Below are positions 9,229 to 16,521 of a DNA stretch of 19,560 nt, one piece after another. A model generated the notes under the pieces. It did not search any database. It was given only the letters and a program-made list of their open reading frames with translations, and had not been told where the DNA came from. The position numbers were made by a program, and so were the translations under genes. Origin of the DNA: an uncultured Lachnospiraceae bacterium (GTDB lineage: Bacteria > Bacillota_A > Clostridia > Lachnospirales > Lachnospiraceae); contig USDU01000016.1 of assembly GCA_900553635.1 (NCBI GenBank), positions 1 through 19,560 of the forward strand, read 5' to 3'. Every line of letters starts with the position of its first letter. Position 1 is the stretch's first letter.

Positions 9229-9326
9229 ACAAAAAGATACGCCCACCCGGGCGTGATAATCATAACAGCTTACTGTTAGAGGAAAATAAATGAGAAAAAG
9301 CCCCGATGGGCGAGAAGGAGAACAAG

Positions 9327-10766
9327 ATGGCGAAGGAGAAGAAACTGGTCGAAGAGATCACTTCCATGGACGTGGATTTCGCACAGTGGTACACCGATGT
9401 GGTGAAAAAAGCGGAACTGACCGATTATACAAGCGTAAAGGGCTGCATGGTTATCAAGCCGGCAGGCTACGCGATCTGGGAAAATATTCAGAAGGAGCTG
9501 GACGCGCGTTTTAAGGCGACAGGAGTAGAGAATGTCTACCTGCCCATGCTGATTCCGGAGAGCCTGCTTCAGAAGGAGAAGGATCATGTGGAGGGCTTTG
9601 CGCCTGAGGTAGCATGGGTAACCCACGGCGGACTGGAGCCGCTGCAGGAGCGTATGTGCATCCGTCCGACCTCCGAGACTCTGTTCTGTGATTTCTATTC
9701 CAAAGAGATCCAGTCCTATCGTGATTTGCCGAAGGTATACAATCAGTGGTGCTCTGTTATGCGTTGGGAGAAGACCACCCGTCCGTTCCTGCGCTCCCGC
9801 GAATTCCTGTGGCAGGAGGGCCATACCGCCCATGCGACCGCAGAGGAGGCAGAGGCACGTACCCAGCAGATGCTGAACCTGTATGCGGATTTCTGCGAGG
9901 AGGTTCTGGCTATGCCGGTTATCCGTGGACGTAAGACCGATAAGGAGAAATTTGCCGGCGCAGAGGCGACCTACACCATCGAAGCCCTGATGCACGACGG
10001 TAAGGCGCTGCAGTCCGGTACCAGCCACAACTTCGGCGATGGCTTCGCAAAGGCATTTGGTATTCAGTATACAGCAAAAGACAACACCCTTCAGTATGTA
10101 CATCAGACGTCCTGGGGTATGACCACCCGTCTGATCGGAGCCATCATCATGGTTCACGGCGATAACAGCGGACTGGTTCTGCCGCCGCGTATCGCGCCGA
10201 CCCAGGTTATGGTCATCCCGATTGCGCAGCACAAGGAAGGCGTGCTGGACAAGGCATATGAGCTGAAATCCGCGCTGCTGGACGCAGGCTTCAAGGTAAA
10301 GGTAGATGATTCCGACAAGAGTCCGGGCTGGAAGTTCTCCGAGCAGGAGATGAAGGGTATCCCGGTACGTATCGAAATCGGACCGAAGGATATCGAGGCA
10401 AATCAGGCCGTTATCGTGCGCCGTGACACCCGTGAGAAGATCGTAGCAGCGATTCCGGAGCTGGCAGCGAAGGTAGGCGAAGTGCTGACCACTATGCAGA
10501 GCGATATGCTGGAGCGCGCGAGAAAGCATCGGGATTCCCATACCTACGACGCGACCACTTATGAGGAGTTCGTCAAGACCATCAACGAGAAGCCGGGCTT
10601 CGTACGTGCCATGTGGTGCGGCGATCAGGCCTGCGAGGACAAGATTAAGGAAGATACCACAGCTACTTCCCGTTGTATGCCGTTTAAGCAGGATCACATC
10701 GCGGACACCTGCGTGTGCTGCGGAAAGCCTGCGAAGGCGCTTGTTTACTGGGGCAAGGCATACTAA
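9327..10766 (+). CDS. proS: Prolyl-tRNA synthetase, archaeal/eukaryotic type
   Basis: This 479-residue class II synthetase charges tRNA-Pro with proline. RPTSE (113-117), motif 2 [15 protein letters not shown] (146-160) and the following [10 protein letters not shown] are intact, as is motif 3 around [19 protein letters not shown] (from 264). It lacks the large editing insertion of the long bacterial form. It has the C-terminal domain of the archaeal/eukaryotic form, with a cysteine cluster (MWCGDQAC, then CVCCGKPA) and a terminal Tyr. This form is common in clostridia. I chose ATG 9327 because AAGGAG at 9315-9320 is 6 bases upstream; the in-frame ATG at 9306 has no ribosome site. Codon choice is strongly optimised, as expected for an abundant enzyme. 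Confidence 0.96.
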   Translation: MAKEKKLVEEITSMDVDFAQWYTDVVKKAELTDYTSVKGCMVIKPAGYAIWENIQKELDARFKATGVENVYLPMLIPESLLQKEKDHVEGFAPEVAWVTHGGLEPLQERMCIRPTSETLFCDFYSKEIQSYRDLPKVYNQWCSVMRWEKTTRPFLRSREFLWQEGHTAHATAEEAEARTQQMLNLYADFCEEVLAMPVIRGRKTDKEKFAGAEATYTIEALMHDGKALQSGTSHNFGDGFAKAFGIQYTAKDNTLQYVHQTSWGMTTRLIGAIIMVHGDNSGLVLPPRIAPTQVMVIPIAQHKEGVLDKAYELKSALLDAGFKVKVDDSDKSPGWKFSEQEMKGIPVRIEIGPKDIEANQAVIVRRDTREKIVAAIPELAAKVGEVLTTMQSDMLERARKHRDSHTYDATTYEEFVKTINEKPGFVRAMWCGDQACEDKIKEDTTATSRCMPFKQDHIADTCVCCGKPAKALVYWGKAY

Positions 10767-10818
10767 AAATGATAGAAGAAAATGATTCAGGGCTGAGAAG
10801 CTACTGAACAGTTACGAG

Positions 10819-10854
10819 AAGCGGCTGGAGGCCAAACCCCTCGGGCCGCTTTTC
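10819..10854 (+). terminator. Intrinsic terminator after proS
   Basis: The stem AAGCGGC (10819-10825) with GCCGCTT (10845-10851) is extended inside by GAGG pairing with CCTC, and is followed by a short T run (TTTT). The T run is weak, but the stem is GC-rich and the position is right. Confidence 0.75.
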
Positions 10855-10937
10855 CATTACAGCTTATCTGGAAGAATCTTACATATATAGATTCTGACGG
10901 AAAACACCCGGAAATAAGATAGAAAGGACACGCGCAC

Positions 10938-12275
10938 ATGAAGATTCAGATCCCGGAAAAAGCAAATGAAATCATTGCAACTCTTGCGGAGGCAGGCTAC
11001 GAAGCCTATGTGGTGGGCGGCTGTGTGCGCGACGCCATTCTGGGACGGGAGGCGGCGGACTGGGATATCACCACCAACGCCAGACCGGAGCAGGTGAAGG
11101 CTTTATTTCCCAGAACGGTGGACACGGGGCTCCAGCACGGAACCGTGACGGTCCTGAACGGAAAAGAAGGCTTCGAGGTCACCACCTACCGGATTGACGG
11201 CGAATATCTGGACGGCCGCCACCCGGAGCAGGTGCTGTTCACGCCAAATCTTCTGGAAGATCTGAAGCGGCGGGACTTTACCATCAATGCCATGGCATAT
11301 AATGAAAAAGAGGGTCTGGTAGATGCCTTCGGCGGTATCGGCGACCTGGAGCGCGGACAGATCCGCTGTGTGGGCGACCCGAGAGAGCGGTTTACCGAGG
11401 ACGCCCTGCGAATCCTGCGGGCAGTCCGTTTTTCTGCCCAGCTGGATTTTGAGATTGAGGCGGAGACAAAAGCGGCCCTGGCGGAATTTGCACCGAGACT
11501 GACTAAGGTCAGCGCCGAGCGGATTCAGGTGGAGCTGATGAAGCTTCTGACCTCGGATCACCCGGAGGTATTCCGTGTGGTCTGGGAGACGGGCATCACG
11601 GCGGTGATTCTGCCGGAATTTGACGCCTGCATGGAGACGCCCCAGCACAATCCCCATCACTGCTGGAACGTGGGTGAACACATTCTGCGGACCCTGACCG
11701 GCGTAGAGAAGGACAAAGCCCTCCGCTGGGCAGCTTTGCTGCACGATATGGGCAAGCCTGCCACCCGTACTACGGATGAGCAGGGTATTGACCATTTTCA
11801 CGGGCATGCGAAGCTTGGTGCCGAGATGGCAAATGGAATCTTACGCCGCCTGAAATTTGACAACGACACCCGCAAAAGAGTGGTGAGGCTGGTGGAGTTC
11901 CATGATGATCGGCAGTTTCCGCTGAATCATCGGGGCGTGCGCCGGGCCATTCACCGGATTGGCGCGGATCTGTTTCCGGATTATCTGAAGCTTGCCCGGG
12001 CGGATGCGCTGGCCCAGAATCCGGCGCTGCTGCCGGAGAAGCTTGCGCGGCTGTCAGAAATCGAGCGTCTGTATACAGAGATACTGGAAGCCCAAAACTG
12101 CCTGTCCCTAAAGGATCTGGCCGTGACCGGCCGAGATCTCATAGATGCGGGCGTGAAGCCGGGACCGACCTTGGGAGTCATCCTGAACGCCATGCTGGAG
12201 GCCGTTATCGAGCACCCGGAATACAATACAAAAGAATATCTCTTAGAAAGAATATTACCCCTCGTTTCCTCATAG
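10938..12275 (+). CDS. cca: CCA tRNA nucleotidyltransferase with HD domain
   Basis: This 445-residue class II nucleotidyltransferase adds or repairs the 3' CCA of tRNA. The head motif GGCVRD (27-32) and DWD (D41 and D43, metal ligands) form the active site. RRDFTINAMAY (111-121) and RFTEDALRILRAVRF (151-165, with the EDxxR nucleotide-selecting motif at 154-158) follow. The C-terminal half holds an HD-type domain (LLHDMGKP around H269 and D270, plus HGH at 288-290 and FHDD at 321-324), which many clostridial CCA enzymes carry. AAAGGA at 10923-10928 precedes the ATG by 9 bases. The gene ends inside a sigma-E-like promoter and a terminator that precede the next gene. Whether it makes full CCA or only part is not readable here, but one complete enzyme is the simplest reading. 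Confidence 0.95.
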   Translation: MKIQIPEKANEIIATLAEAGYEAYVVGGCVRDAILGREAADWDITTNARPEQVKALFPRTVDTGLQHGTVTVLNGKEGFEVTTYRIDGEYLDGRHPEQVLFTPNLLEDLKRRDFTINAMAYNEKEGLVDAFGGIGDLERGQIRCVGDPRERFTEDALRILRAVRFSAQLDFEIEAETKAALAEFAPRLTKVSAERIQVELMKLLTSDHPEVFRVVWETGITAVILPEFDACMETPQHNPHHCWNVGEHILRTLTGVEKDKALRWAALLHDMGKPATRTTDEQGIDHFHGHAKLGAEMANGILRRLKFDNDTRKRVVRLVEFHDDRQFPLNHRGVRRAIHRIGADLFPDYLKLARADALAQNPALLPEKLARLSEIERLYTEILEAQNCLSLKDLAVTGRDLIDAGVKPGPTLGVILNAMLEAVIEHPEYNTKEYLLERILPLVSS

Positions 12276-12278
12276 ATT
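12250..12278 (+). promoter_or_regulatory. Sigma-E-like sporulation promoter of the cotS-family gene
   Basis: GAATATT (12250-12256) matches the known sigma-E -35 consensus KMATATT. After a 14-bp spacer, CATAGATT (12271-12278) matches the -10 consensus CATACAnT at all but one base. The -10 contains the cca stop codon. The predicted start near 12284-12287 lies in the 3' arm of the terminator hairpin, giving a leader of only about 15 bases. Confidence 0.65.
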
Positions 12279-12300
12279 TGAAAGGAACGGGGGGATTTTT
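12258..12300 (+). terminator. Terminator of cca overlapping the next gene's ribosome site
   Basis: The arm 12258-12268 pairs with 12284-12294 (11 bp, two G-U) around a 15-base loop, then comes A and TTTTT (12296-12300). The GTG start of the next gene is the very next base, and its GGGGGGA ribosome site is in the 3' arm. RNA reading through from cca should terminate, or at least have this site hidden. Confidence 0.75.
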
Positions 12301-13296
12301 GTGAACGAAAAAGCGCTGCAAATCCTGGAGCAGTATGATCTGGAGGTTCTTCGAAGCTACGGCGGCCGGGGCGGAATCATGTTGGAGACAAAAGACGGCT
12401 TAAAAATGATAAAGGAATTTGCAGGCTCGCGCGCAAAGCTTCCCCTGGAACAGCGGGTGCTGGGGATTCTGGCGGAGCGCGGCGTCTGCGCCGTGGATCA
12501 GGTGCAGGCCAACAAAGAAGGGGAGCTTGTGACCATCGGCGACTATGAGACGCCCTACATCATCAAGGACTGGCCGCCGGGGCGGGAATGCGATCCGAAG
12601 AATGAGGAAGAGCTTTTGAAAAGTATGCGTCTGCTGGCCCGGGTTCACCGGGAGCTTCGGGGCGTTCTGCGCACAGAAGGGGCGGAGCGCCGCCGGATTC
12701 TGGGCGCCGACCGGTCGGAAGAGTTAGAAAAGCATAACCGGGAAATGAAGCGTGCCCGGAATTTTATCCGTACCCGGCAGAAAAAGGGCGAGTTTGAACT
12801 CTTATATCTTCAGTGCGCCGAAACCATTTTCCAGAATGGAGCGGATGCCCTGGAGCTTCTGAAGGCTTCCGGCAGTGAAAAGCTGTATCAGCAGGCCGTG
12901 GATGGCGAACACCTCTGCCACGGGGAGTATGTCCATCACAATATCCTGCTTCAGCGGCAGGAAACGGCCCTGGTGAACTTCTCCCGGTTTGAAATCAATG
13001 TGCAGATGAACGATGTGAGCCAGTTCCTGCGGAAAATCATGGAGAAGCACAACTGGAACGGTGGGCTGGCAGAGCGGATGCTGACAGCCTACGAGCGGGA
13101 ACGCCCTCTGTCCGGGGAGGAGCGGGCCTATCTGGCTGCCAGCCTCTGTTACCCGGAGAAGGCCTGGAAGCTGGTGCATCATTATTACCATACCAACAAG
13201 GCCTGGGTGCCGGAAAAAAGCGCCGAGAAGCTGCAGGTTTTCCTGGCCCAGAATGAACGCAGGAAGAAAATGGTAAAAGAGTTATGGGTATCGTAA
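12301..13296 (+). CDS. CotS-family spore coat protein (kinase-like fold)
   Basis: This 331-residue protein of the CotS/YtaA/YutH family is related to aminoglycoside/choline kinase folds and associated with the spore coat. The opening EKALQILEQYDLEVLRSYGGRGG and the tail region FLRKIMEKHNWNGG are typical. The catalytic loop reads HGEY (207-210) then HHN with N214, so the usual catalytic Asp of HGD is Glu. The later metal-binding DFD/NFD position reads NFS (226-228). A working kinase is therefore doubtful, and a structural role is more likely. The GTG at 12301 is supported by family N-terminus length and a GGGGGGA site (12289-12295) 5 bases upstream. A sigma-E-like promoter at 12250-12278 fits mother-cell expression. 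No terminator is seen after it. Confidence 0.85.
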   Translation: MNEKALQILEQYDLEVLRSYGGRGGIMLETKDGLKMIKEFAGSRAKLPLEQRVLGILAERGVCAVDQVQANKEGELVTIGDYETPYIIKDWPPGRECDPKNEEELLKSMRLLARVHRELRGVLRTEGAERRRILGADRSEELEKHNREMKRARNFIRTRQKKGEFELLYLQCAETIFQNGADALELLKASGSEKLYQQAVDGEHLCHGEYVHHNILLQRQETALVNFSRFEINVQMNDVSQFLRKIMEKHNWNGGLAERMLTAYERERPLSGEERAYLAASLCYPEKAWKLVHHYYHTNKAWVPEKSAEKLQVFLAQNERRKKMVKELWVS

Positions 13297-13323
13297 ATGT
13301 GCTGTAAAATATGCCCGGATACA

Positions 13324-13352
13324 TTGACTTTGCTGTACAAATATTCTAAAAT
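13324..13352 (+). promoter_or_regulatory. Sigma-A promoter of the phosphohexomutase gene
   Basis: TTGACT (13324-13329) and TAAAAT (13347-13352) are separated by 17 bp; the expected start near 13359 gives a leader of about 43 bases. Confidence 0.75.
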
Positions 13353-13401
13353 TAAGCATAGATAACTCTATCTAAAAAACTGTATGAGTGAGGTATAAGT
13401 T

Positions 13402-15084
13402 ATGTATTTGGACGATTATAAGCGTTGGATGGACACAGAACTGGAGGATCCGGCTCTGACAGAGGAACTGAAGGGTATCGAGGGTAAGGACGATGAGATT
13501 AAGGATCGCTTCGCAGTGGCCCTGAAGTTCGGTACTGCAGGCCTGCGCGGCGTGCTGGGAGCAGGATCTAACCGTATGAATATCTATGTGGTTCGTCAGG
13601 CCACCCAGGGTCTGGCCAACTGGGTAAAGACCCAGGGCGGCAAGCAGCTGGTAGCCATCAGCTACGACAGCCGTATCAACAGCGACGTGTTCGCGAAGAC
13701 AGCAGCCAGCGTACTGGCAGCCAATGGAATCAAGGTTCGCATCTACGACGCTCTGATGCCGGTTCCAGCCCTGAGCTTCGCGACCCGCTATTATGAGGCC
13801 AATGCGGGTATCATGGTGACCGCGTCCCACAATCCGGCGAAATACAACGGCTATAAGGCCTACGGCCCGGACGGCTGCCAGATGACGGACGAGGCGGCTG
13901 ATATTGTATACACGGAGATTCAGAAGACAGATATCCTGACCGGCGCGAAGGTTATGGATTTTGAGGAAGGAATCAAGGCCGGACTTATTGAATATGTGGG
14001 CGACGACTGTAAGGAAGCCCTGTACCAGGCTATCGAGGCCCGCAGTGTGCGTCCGGGAATCTGCGCTGCATCCGGCCTGAAGCTGGTATACTCCCCGCTG
14101 AACGGTTCCGGTCTGGTGCCGGTTACCAGGGTGCTGAAGGATATCGGCATCACTGACGTGACTATTGTACCGGAGCAGCAGTATCCGGACGGTCACTTCC
14201 CCACCTGCCCGTACCCGAACCCGGAGATCTTTGAGGCTCTTCGTCTGGGACTGGAGCTGGCCAAGAAGACAGAGGCAGACCTGATGCTGGCCACTGACCC
14301 GGATGCGGACCGCGTGGGTATCGCCATGAAGTGTCCGGACGGCAGCTATGAGCTGGTCTCCGGCAACGAGATGGGCGCTCTGCTGCTGGATTACATCTGC
14401 GCAGGCCGCATCGAGAAGGGCACCATGCCGAAGAATCCGGTGGCGGTGAAATCCATCGTATCCACTCCGCTGGCGGATGCGGTAGCGAAGAATTACGGCG
14501 TGGAGCTGAGAAGCGTTCTGACCGGCTTCAAATGGATTGGAGACCAGATCGCGCAGCTGGAGGCAGCAGGTGAGGTAGACCGCTTTATCTTCGGCTTTGA
14601 GGAGAGCTACGGTTATCTGGCAGGCCCCTATGTACGTGACAAGGACGCGATTATCGGTTCCATGCTCATCTGTGAGATGGCAGCTTATTACCGGAGCATT
14701 GGTTCCTCTATCAAACAGCGTCTGGAGGAGATCTATGAGAAATATGGCCGTTATCTGAACAAGGTAGACAGCTTTGAGTTCCCGGGACTGTCCGGTATGG
14801 ACAAGATGACCGGCATCATGGACGGCCTTCGCCAGAACCCGCCCGCGAAGATCGGTGATTACGCGGTGGTAAAGGTAACAGATTATAAGAAGCCCGAGGA
14901 GACAGGTCTCCCGGCAGCCAATGTACTGGTATACAAGCTGGAAGGCGGCGCAGAAGTCATCGTCCGCCCGTCCGGAACCGAGCCGAAGATCAAGACCTAC
15001 TTTACTACACTCGGAAAGGATCTGGCTGAAGCCCAGGTCCAGAAGGATGCGCTGGCAGCAGCGATCGCTCCCATATTTGAGTAA
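13402..15084 (+). CDS. Alpha-phosphohexomutase (phosphoglucomutase, PgcA-like)
   Basis: This 560-residue four-domain mutase interconverts glucose 1-phosphate and glucose 6-phosphate, possibly also mannose phosphates. The phosphoserine loop TASHNP has S142 as the phosphorylated residue. The metal loop DPDADRVGI starts at D299 (ligands D299, D301 and D303), the sugar loop GFEESYGYL starts at 398, and the phosphate loop RPSGTEPK starts at R522. Length and order match the B. subtilis PgcA/YhxB group rather than GlmM. It could feed UDP-glucose and envelope or storage polymers, or take up glucose 6-phosphate from the PTS locus; sugar preference is not certain. It is a single-gene unit with its own promoter, a modest GAGG site (13390-13393) and strongly optimised codons, which suggests high expression. 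Confidence 0.93.
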   Translation: MYLDDYKRWMDTELEDPALTEELKGIEGKDDEIKDRFAVALKFGTAGLRGVLGAGSNRMNIYVVRQATQGLANWVKTQGGKQLVAISYDSRINSDVFAKTAASVLAANGIKVRIYDALMPVPALSFATRYYEANAGIMVTASHNPAKYNGYKAYGPDGCQMTDEAADIVYTEIQKTDILTGAKVMDFEEGIKAGLIEYVGDDCKEALYQAIEARSVRPGICAASGLKLVYSPLNGSGLVPVTRVLKDIGITDVTIVPEQQYPDGHFPTCPYPNPEIFEALRLGLELAKKTEADLMLATDPDADRVGIAMKCPDGSYELVSGNEMGALLLDYICAGRIEKGTMPKNPVAVKSIVSTPLADAVAKNYGVELRSVLTGFKWIGDQIAQLEAAGEVDRFIFGFEESYGYLAGPYVRDKDAIIGSMLICEMAAYYRSIGSSIKQRLEEIYEKYGRYLNKVDSFEFPGLSGMDKMTGIMDGLRQNPPAKIGDYAVVKVTDYKKPEETGLPAANVLVYKLEGGAEVIVRPSGTEPKIKTYFTTLGKDLAEAQVQKDALAAAIAPIFE

Positions 15085-15100
15085 CAAAACCCGAAATACC

Positions 15101-15129
15101 TTGACAAATAAATGAGAAACGGGTATAAA
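15101..15129 (+). promoter_or_regulatory. Sigma-A promoter of hup-rqcP
   Basis: TTGACA (15101-15106) and TATAAA (15124-15129) have a 17-bp spacer; the start is expected near 15136 and the leader is about 77 bases with a strong AGGAGG at 15198-15203. A 5-bp inverted repeat ACCCG/CGGGT (15089-15093 and 15120-15124) brackets the -35 and spacer; its meaning is unknown. Confidence 0.85.
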
Positions 15130-15212
15130 TAGGAAAGAAGATATGGAAGAACGCACACACAGACATATCGTCGACAAAAAGAGTAGTAGTATTATTTAGG
15201 AGGAATTACCAG

Positions 15213-15485
15213 ATGAACAGAATGGAATTAGTTGCTGCTATCGCAGAGAAGACTGAATTATCCAAGAAGGACGCAGAGAAGGCTCTGAAGGCTTTCACAG
15301 ATGTAGTAGCAGAGGAGCTGAAGAAGGGCGAGAAGATCCAGCTGGTTGGATTCGGAACCTTCGAGGTATCTGAGAGAGCTGCAAGAGAGGGAAGAAACCC
15401 GCAGACTGGCGAGGCTATGAAGATTGCGGCTTCCAAGTCCCCGAAGTTTAAGGCTGGAAAAGCACTGAAGGATGCCCTGAACTAA
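15213..15485 (+). CDS. hup: HU-family DNA-binding protein
   Basis: This 90-residue HU protein is a dimeric nucleoid protein that bends DNA. The family sequence is complete: [20 protein letters not shown] at the start, [21 protein letters not shown] (47-67) forming the arm with the conserved R-x-G-x-N-P-x-T-G, and a C-terminal [11 protein letters not shown] helix. AGGAGG 9 bases upstream and highly optimised codons suggest very high expression. It begins the cluster shared with many Firmicutes, where HU, rqcP, yabP, yabQ, divIC, spoIIE and tilS follow each other. Confidence 0.97.
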   Translation: MNRMELVAAIAEKTELSKKDAEKALKAFTDVVAEELKKGEKIQLVGFGTFEVSERAAREGRNPQTGEAMKIAASKSPKFKAGKALKDALN

Positions 15486-15488
15486 TCT

Positions 15489-15728
15489 ATGCGTCTTGAT
15501 AAATATTTAAAGATTTCCCGGCTGATTAAGCGGAGGACCGTAGCCAATGAAGCCTGTGACGCGGGACGCGTGCTGGTCAACGACAAGGTGGCCAAGGCGT
15601 CTGTGAACGTGAAGGCGGGCGACGTGATAGAGATTCAGTTTGGCAGTAAGTCCGTGAAGGTGGAGGTCCTGGACGTCCAGGAGACCGTCCGCAAGGATGA
15701 CGCCAAGGAGCTCTACCGTTATCTTTAA
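15489..15728 (+). CDS. rqcP: RqcP (YabO), S4-domain ribosome quality control protein
   Basis: This 79-residue S4 RNA-binding protein of the YabO/Hsp15 family in B. subtilis works with RqcH on stalled 50S subunits to help add C-terminal alanine tails. The S4 fold is seen in MRLDKYLKISRLIKRRTVANEACDAGRVLVNDKVAKAS, and length and end match the family. It starts 3 bases after the HU stop and has no strong ribosome site of its own, so translation is probably coupled to hup. A strong terminator at 15745-15802 follows, making hup-rqcP the vegetative unit. Confidence 0.92.
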   Translation: MRLDKYLKISRLIKRRTVANEACDAGRVLVNDKVAKASVNVKAGDVIEIQFGSKSVKVEVLDVQETVRKDDAKELYRYL

Positions 15729-15734
15729 AAACAG

Positions 15735-15763
15735 GAATAATGAGAAAGACCTTTTCATACATT
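15735..15763 (+). promoter_or_regulatory. Sigma-E-like sporulation promoter of yabP-yabQ
   Basis: GAATAAT (15735-15741) differs from the sigma-E -35 consensus KMATATT at one base. After a 14-bp spacer, CATACATT (15756-15763) matches the -10 consensus CATACAnT exactly. In B. subtilis yabP and yabQ are sigma-E genes. The -10 lies in the 5' arm of the terminator at 15745-15802, and the predicted start near 15769-15772 is in its loop. Confidence 0.8.
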
Positions 15764-15802
15764 TAGTTGTAAACTAGTAAGTGTATGGGGAGGTCTTTTT
15801 TT
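15745..15802 (+). terminator. Strong terminator of hup-rqcP overlapping the yabP ribosome site
   Basis: The arm 15747-15761 pairs with 15782-15796 along 15 bp (three G-U), extendable by two A-T pairs. The loop holds an inner TAGTT/AACTA stem. Seven T residues (15796-15802) follow, and the last two are the first two bases of the yabP TTG start. The yabP GGGGAGG site (15787-15793) is in the 3' arm. Confidence 0.9.
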
Positions 15803-16085
15803 GGAAGAAAAGCAATACGCGAAAGCCCACAAGCTGCTCTTAAGCAACCGGCGGACGGGCACCATCAGCGGCGTGACCGACGTGATTTCCTTCGATATCG
15901 CGGAAATCCTGCTGGAGACGGAACAGGGTATGCTGACCATCAAAGGCGCCGATCTCCATGTGAACCGTCTGACCCTGGAAAAGGGCGAGGTGGATATCGA
16001 GGGGCGGATTGACAGCATGGCCTACTCGGAGGTCACAGATTTTCATAAGGCGGGCGCGTCGATCCTGGGCCGCCTGTTCAAATAG
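15801..16085 (+). CDS. yabP: YabP-family sporulation protein
   Basis: This 94-residue YabP-family protein in B. subtilis is needed for spore cortex formation in the mother cell. The core pattern is clear: SNRRTGTISGVTDVISFD, EILLETEQGMLTIKG, and LHVNRLTLEKGEVDIEGRID. No signal peptide or membrane span is seen. The start is TTG at 15801, because GGGGAGG lies 7 bases upstream, family alignment needs the residues that follow, and no ATG or GTG is available in frame before residue 40. Start codon, ribosome site and T run of the upstream terminator are fused into one short segment, which should restrict translation to RNA started at the sigma-E-like promoter. Confidence 0.9.
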   Translation: MEEKQYAKAHKLLLSNRRTGTISGVTDVISFDIAEILLETEQGMLTIKGADLHVNRLTLEKGEVDIEGRIDSMAYSEVTDFHKAGASILGRLFK

Positions 16086-16088
16086 CCT

Positions 16089-16430
16089 ATGGCCGGTGGA
16101 ATTCTTTTTGAACTGCAGTTTTTTGGAAAAGCCTTCCTCTGCGGCGCGGTCCTGGCCTTCCTGTACGGGGGATTGAAGGTCTTCCGGCGGCTGGTTTTCC
16201 ATGGGACCGTCTGGATGGCAGCGGAGGATCTGGCTTACTGGCTGCTCTGCGGTTTCCTGATTTTCCGGATGCTGTACCGGGAGAACAGCGGGGCGGTAAG
16301 GGGCTTTGCTGTGGCGGCAGTGGTGCTGGGCATGCTTTCCTGGCTGCTGCTTTCGAAAATGTTTCGAAATATGGTCAATTTCATAAGAAAAAAATTGCAC
16401 AAATGTATAAAAAAGATTATAATTAAGTAA
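16089..16430 (+). CDS. yabQ: YabQ-family spore cortex membrane protein
   Basis: This 113-residue protein has three predicted membrane spans (about 14-32, 47-63 and 69-90) and a basic tail (RKKLHKCIKKIIIK). This fits YabQ, a mother-cell membrane protein required for cortex formation in B. subtilis. It starts 3 bases after the yabP stop, which suggests coupled translation from the sigma-E-like promoter. The position between yabP and divIC is the conserved one. Sequence conservation in this family is low, so the call rests on size, membrane layout and gene order. The promoter for divIC lies inside its last codons. Confidence 0.85.
   Translation: MAGGILFELQFFGKAFLCGAVLAFLYGGLKVFRRLVFHGTVWMAAEDLAYWLLCGFLIFRMLYRENSGAVRGFAVAAVVLGMLSWLLLSKMFRNMVNFIRKKLHKCIKKIIIK
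16395..16423 (+). promoter_or_regulatory. Sigma-A promoter of divIC inside the end of yabQ
   Basis: TTGCAC (16395-16400) and a perfect TATAAT (16418-16423) are separated by 17 bp, giving a start near 16430. This gives the division gene its own growth-phase promoter, apart from the sporulation genes upstream. Confidence 0.78.
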
Positions 16431-16521
16431 ATATACCCACAGACAGAGGTTTCTGTGGAAAACGCGAAGAAAGACTGGCTGTGGAAACAGTTTTCAGAAT
16501 GAAAGTGAGGCGGAAGGAGCT

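Larger units (their letters stand above)
8972..9326. other. 355-bp divergent intergenic region between the dehydrogenase gene and proS
   Basis: This AT-rich stretch holds the leftward dehydrogenase promoter (9002-9030) and the rightward proS promoter (9199-9228). Between them, 9031-9198, I see no gene, terminator or clear operator. The proS leader has three small hairpins: ACGCCC/GGGCGT (9239-9254), TAACAG/CTGTTA (9263-9278) and GCCC/GGGC (9300-9311). No T-box features (specifier loop or conserved antiterminator bulge) were found, and the leader of about 90 bases is too short for one. Confidence 0.7.

Noticed and set aside
9031..9235. Possible T-box riboswitch before proS
   Set aside because: The proS promoter leaves a leader of about 90 bases, too short for a T-box, and no conserved T-box sequence or terminator is present.
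9306..9326. The longer proS start at ATG 9306
   Set aside because: There is no ribosome site before it and its own bases form part of a small hairpin; ATG 9327 has AAGGAG 6 bases upstream.
9276..10697. A 473-codon minus-strand frame over proS
   Set aside because: A shadow of proS; it has no recognisable domain and the start lacks a ribosome site.
13372..15177. A 601-codon minus-strand frame over the phosphohexomutase gene
   Set aside because: It mirrors a highly codon-optimised gene with all mutase motifs, and its composition (many His, Leu, Gln) is that of a shadow frame.
15170..15178. GTCGACAAA, a near match to an inverted 0A box, in the hup leader
   Set aside because: It has one mismatch, lies downstream of the transcription start, and has no partner box; HU is constitutively needed.
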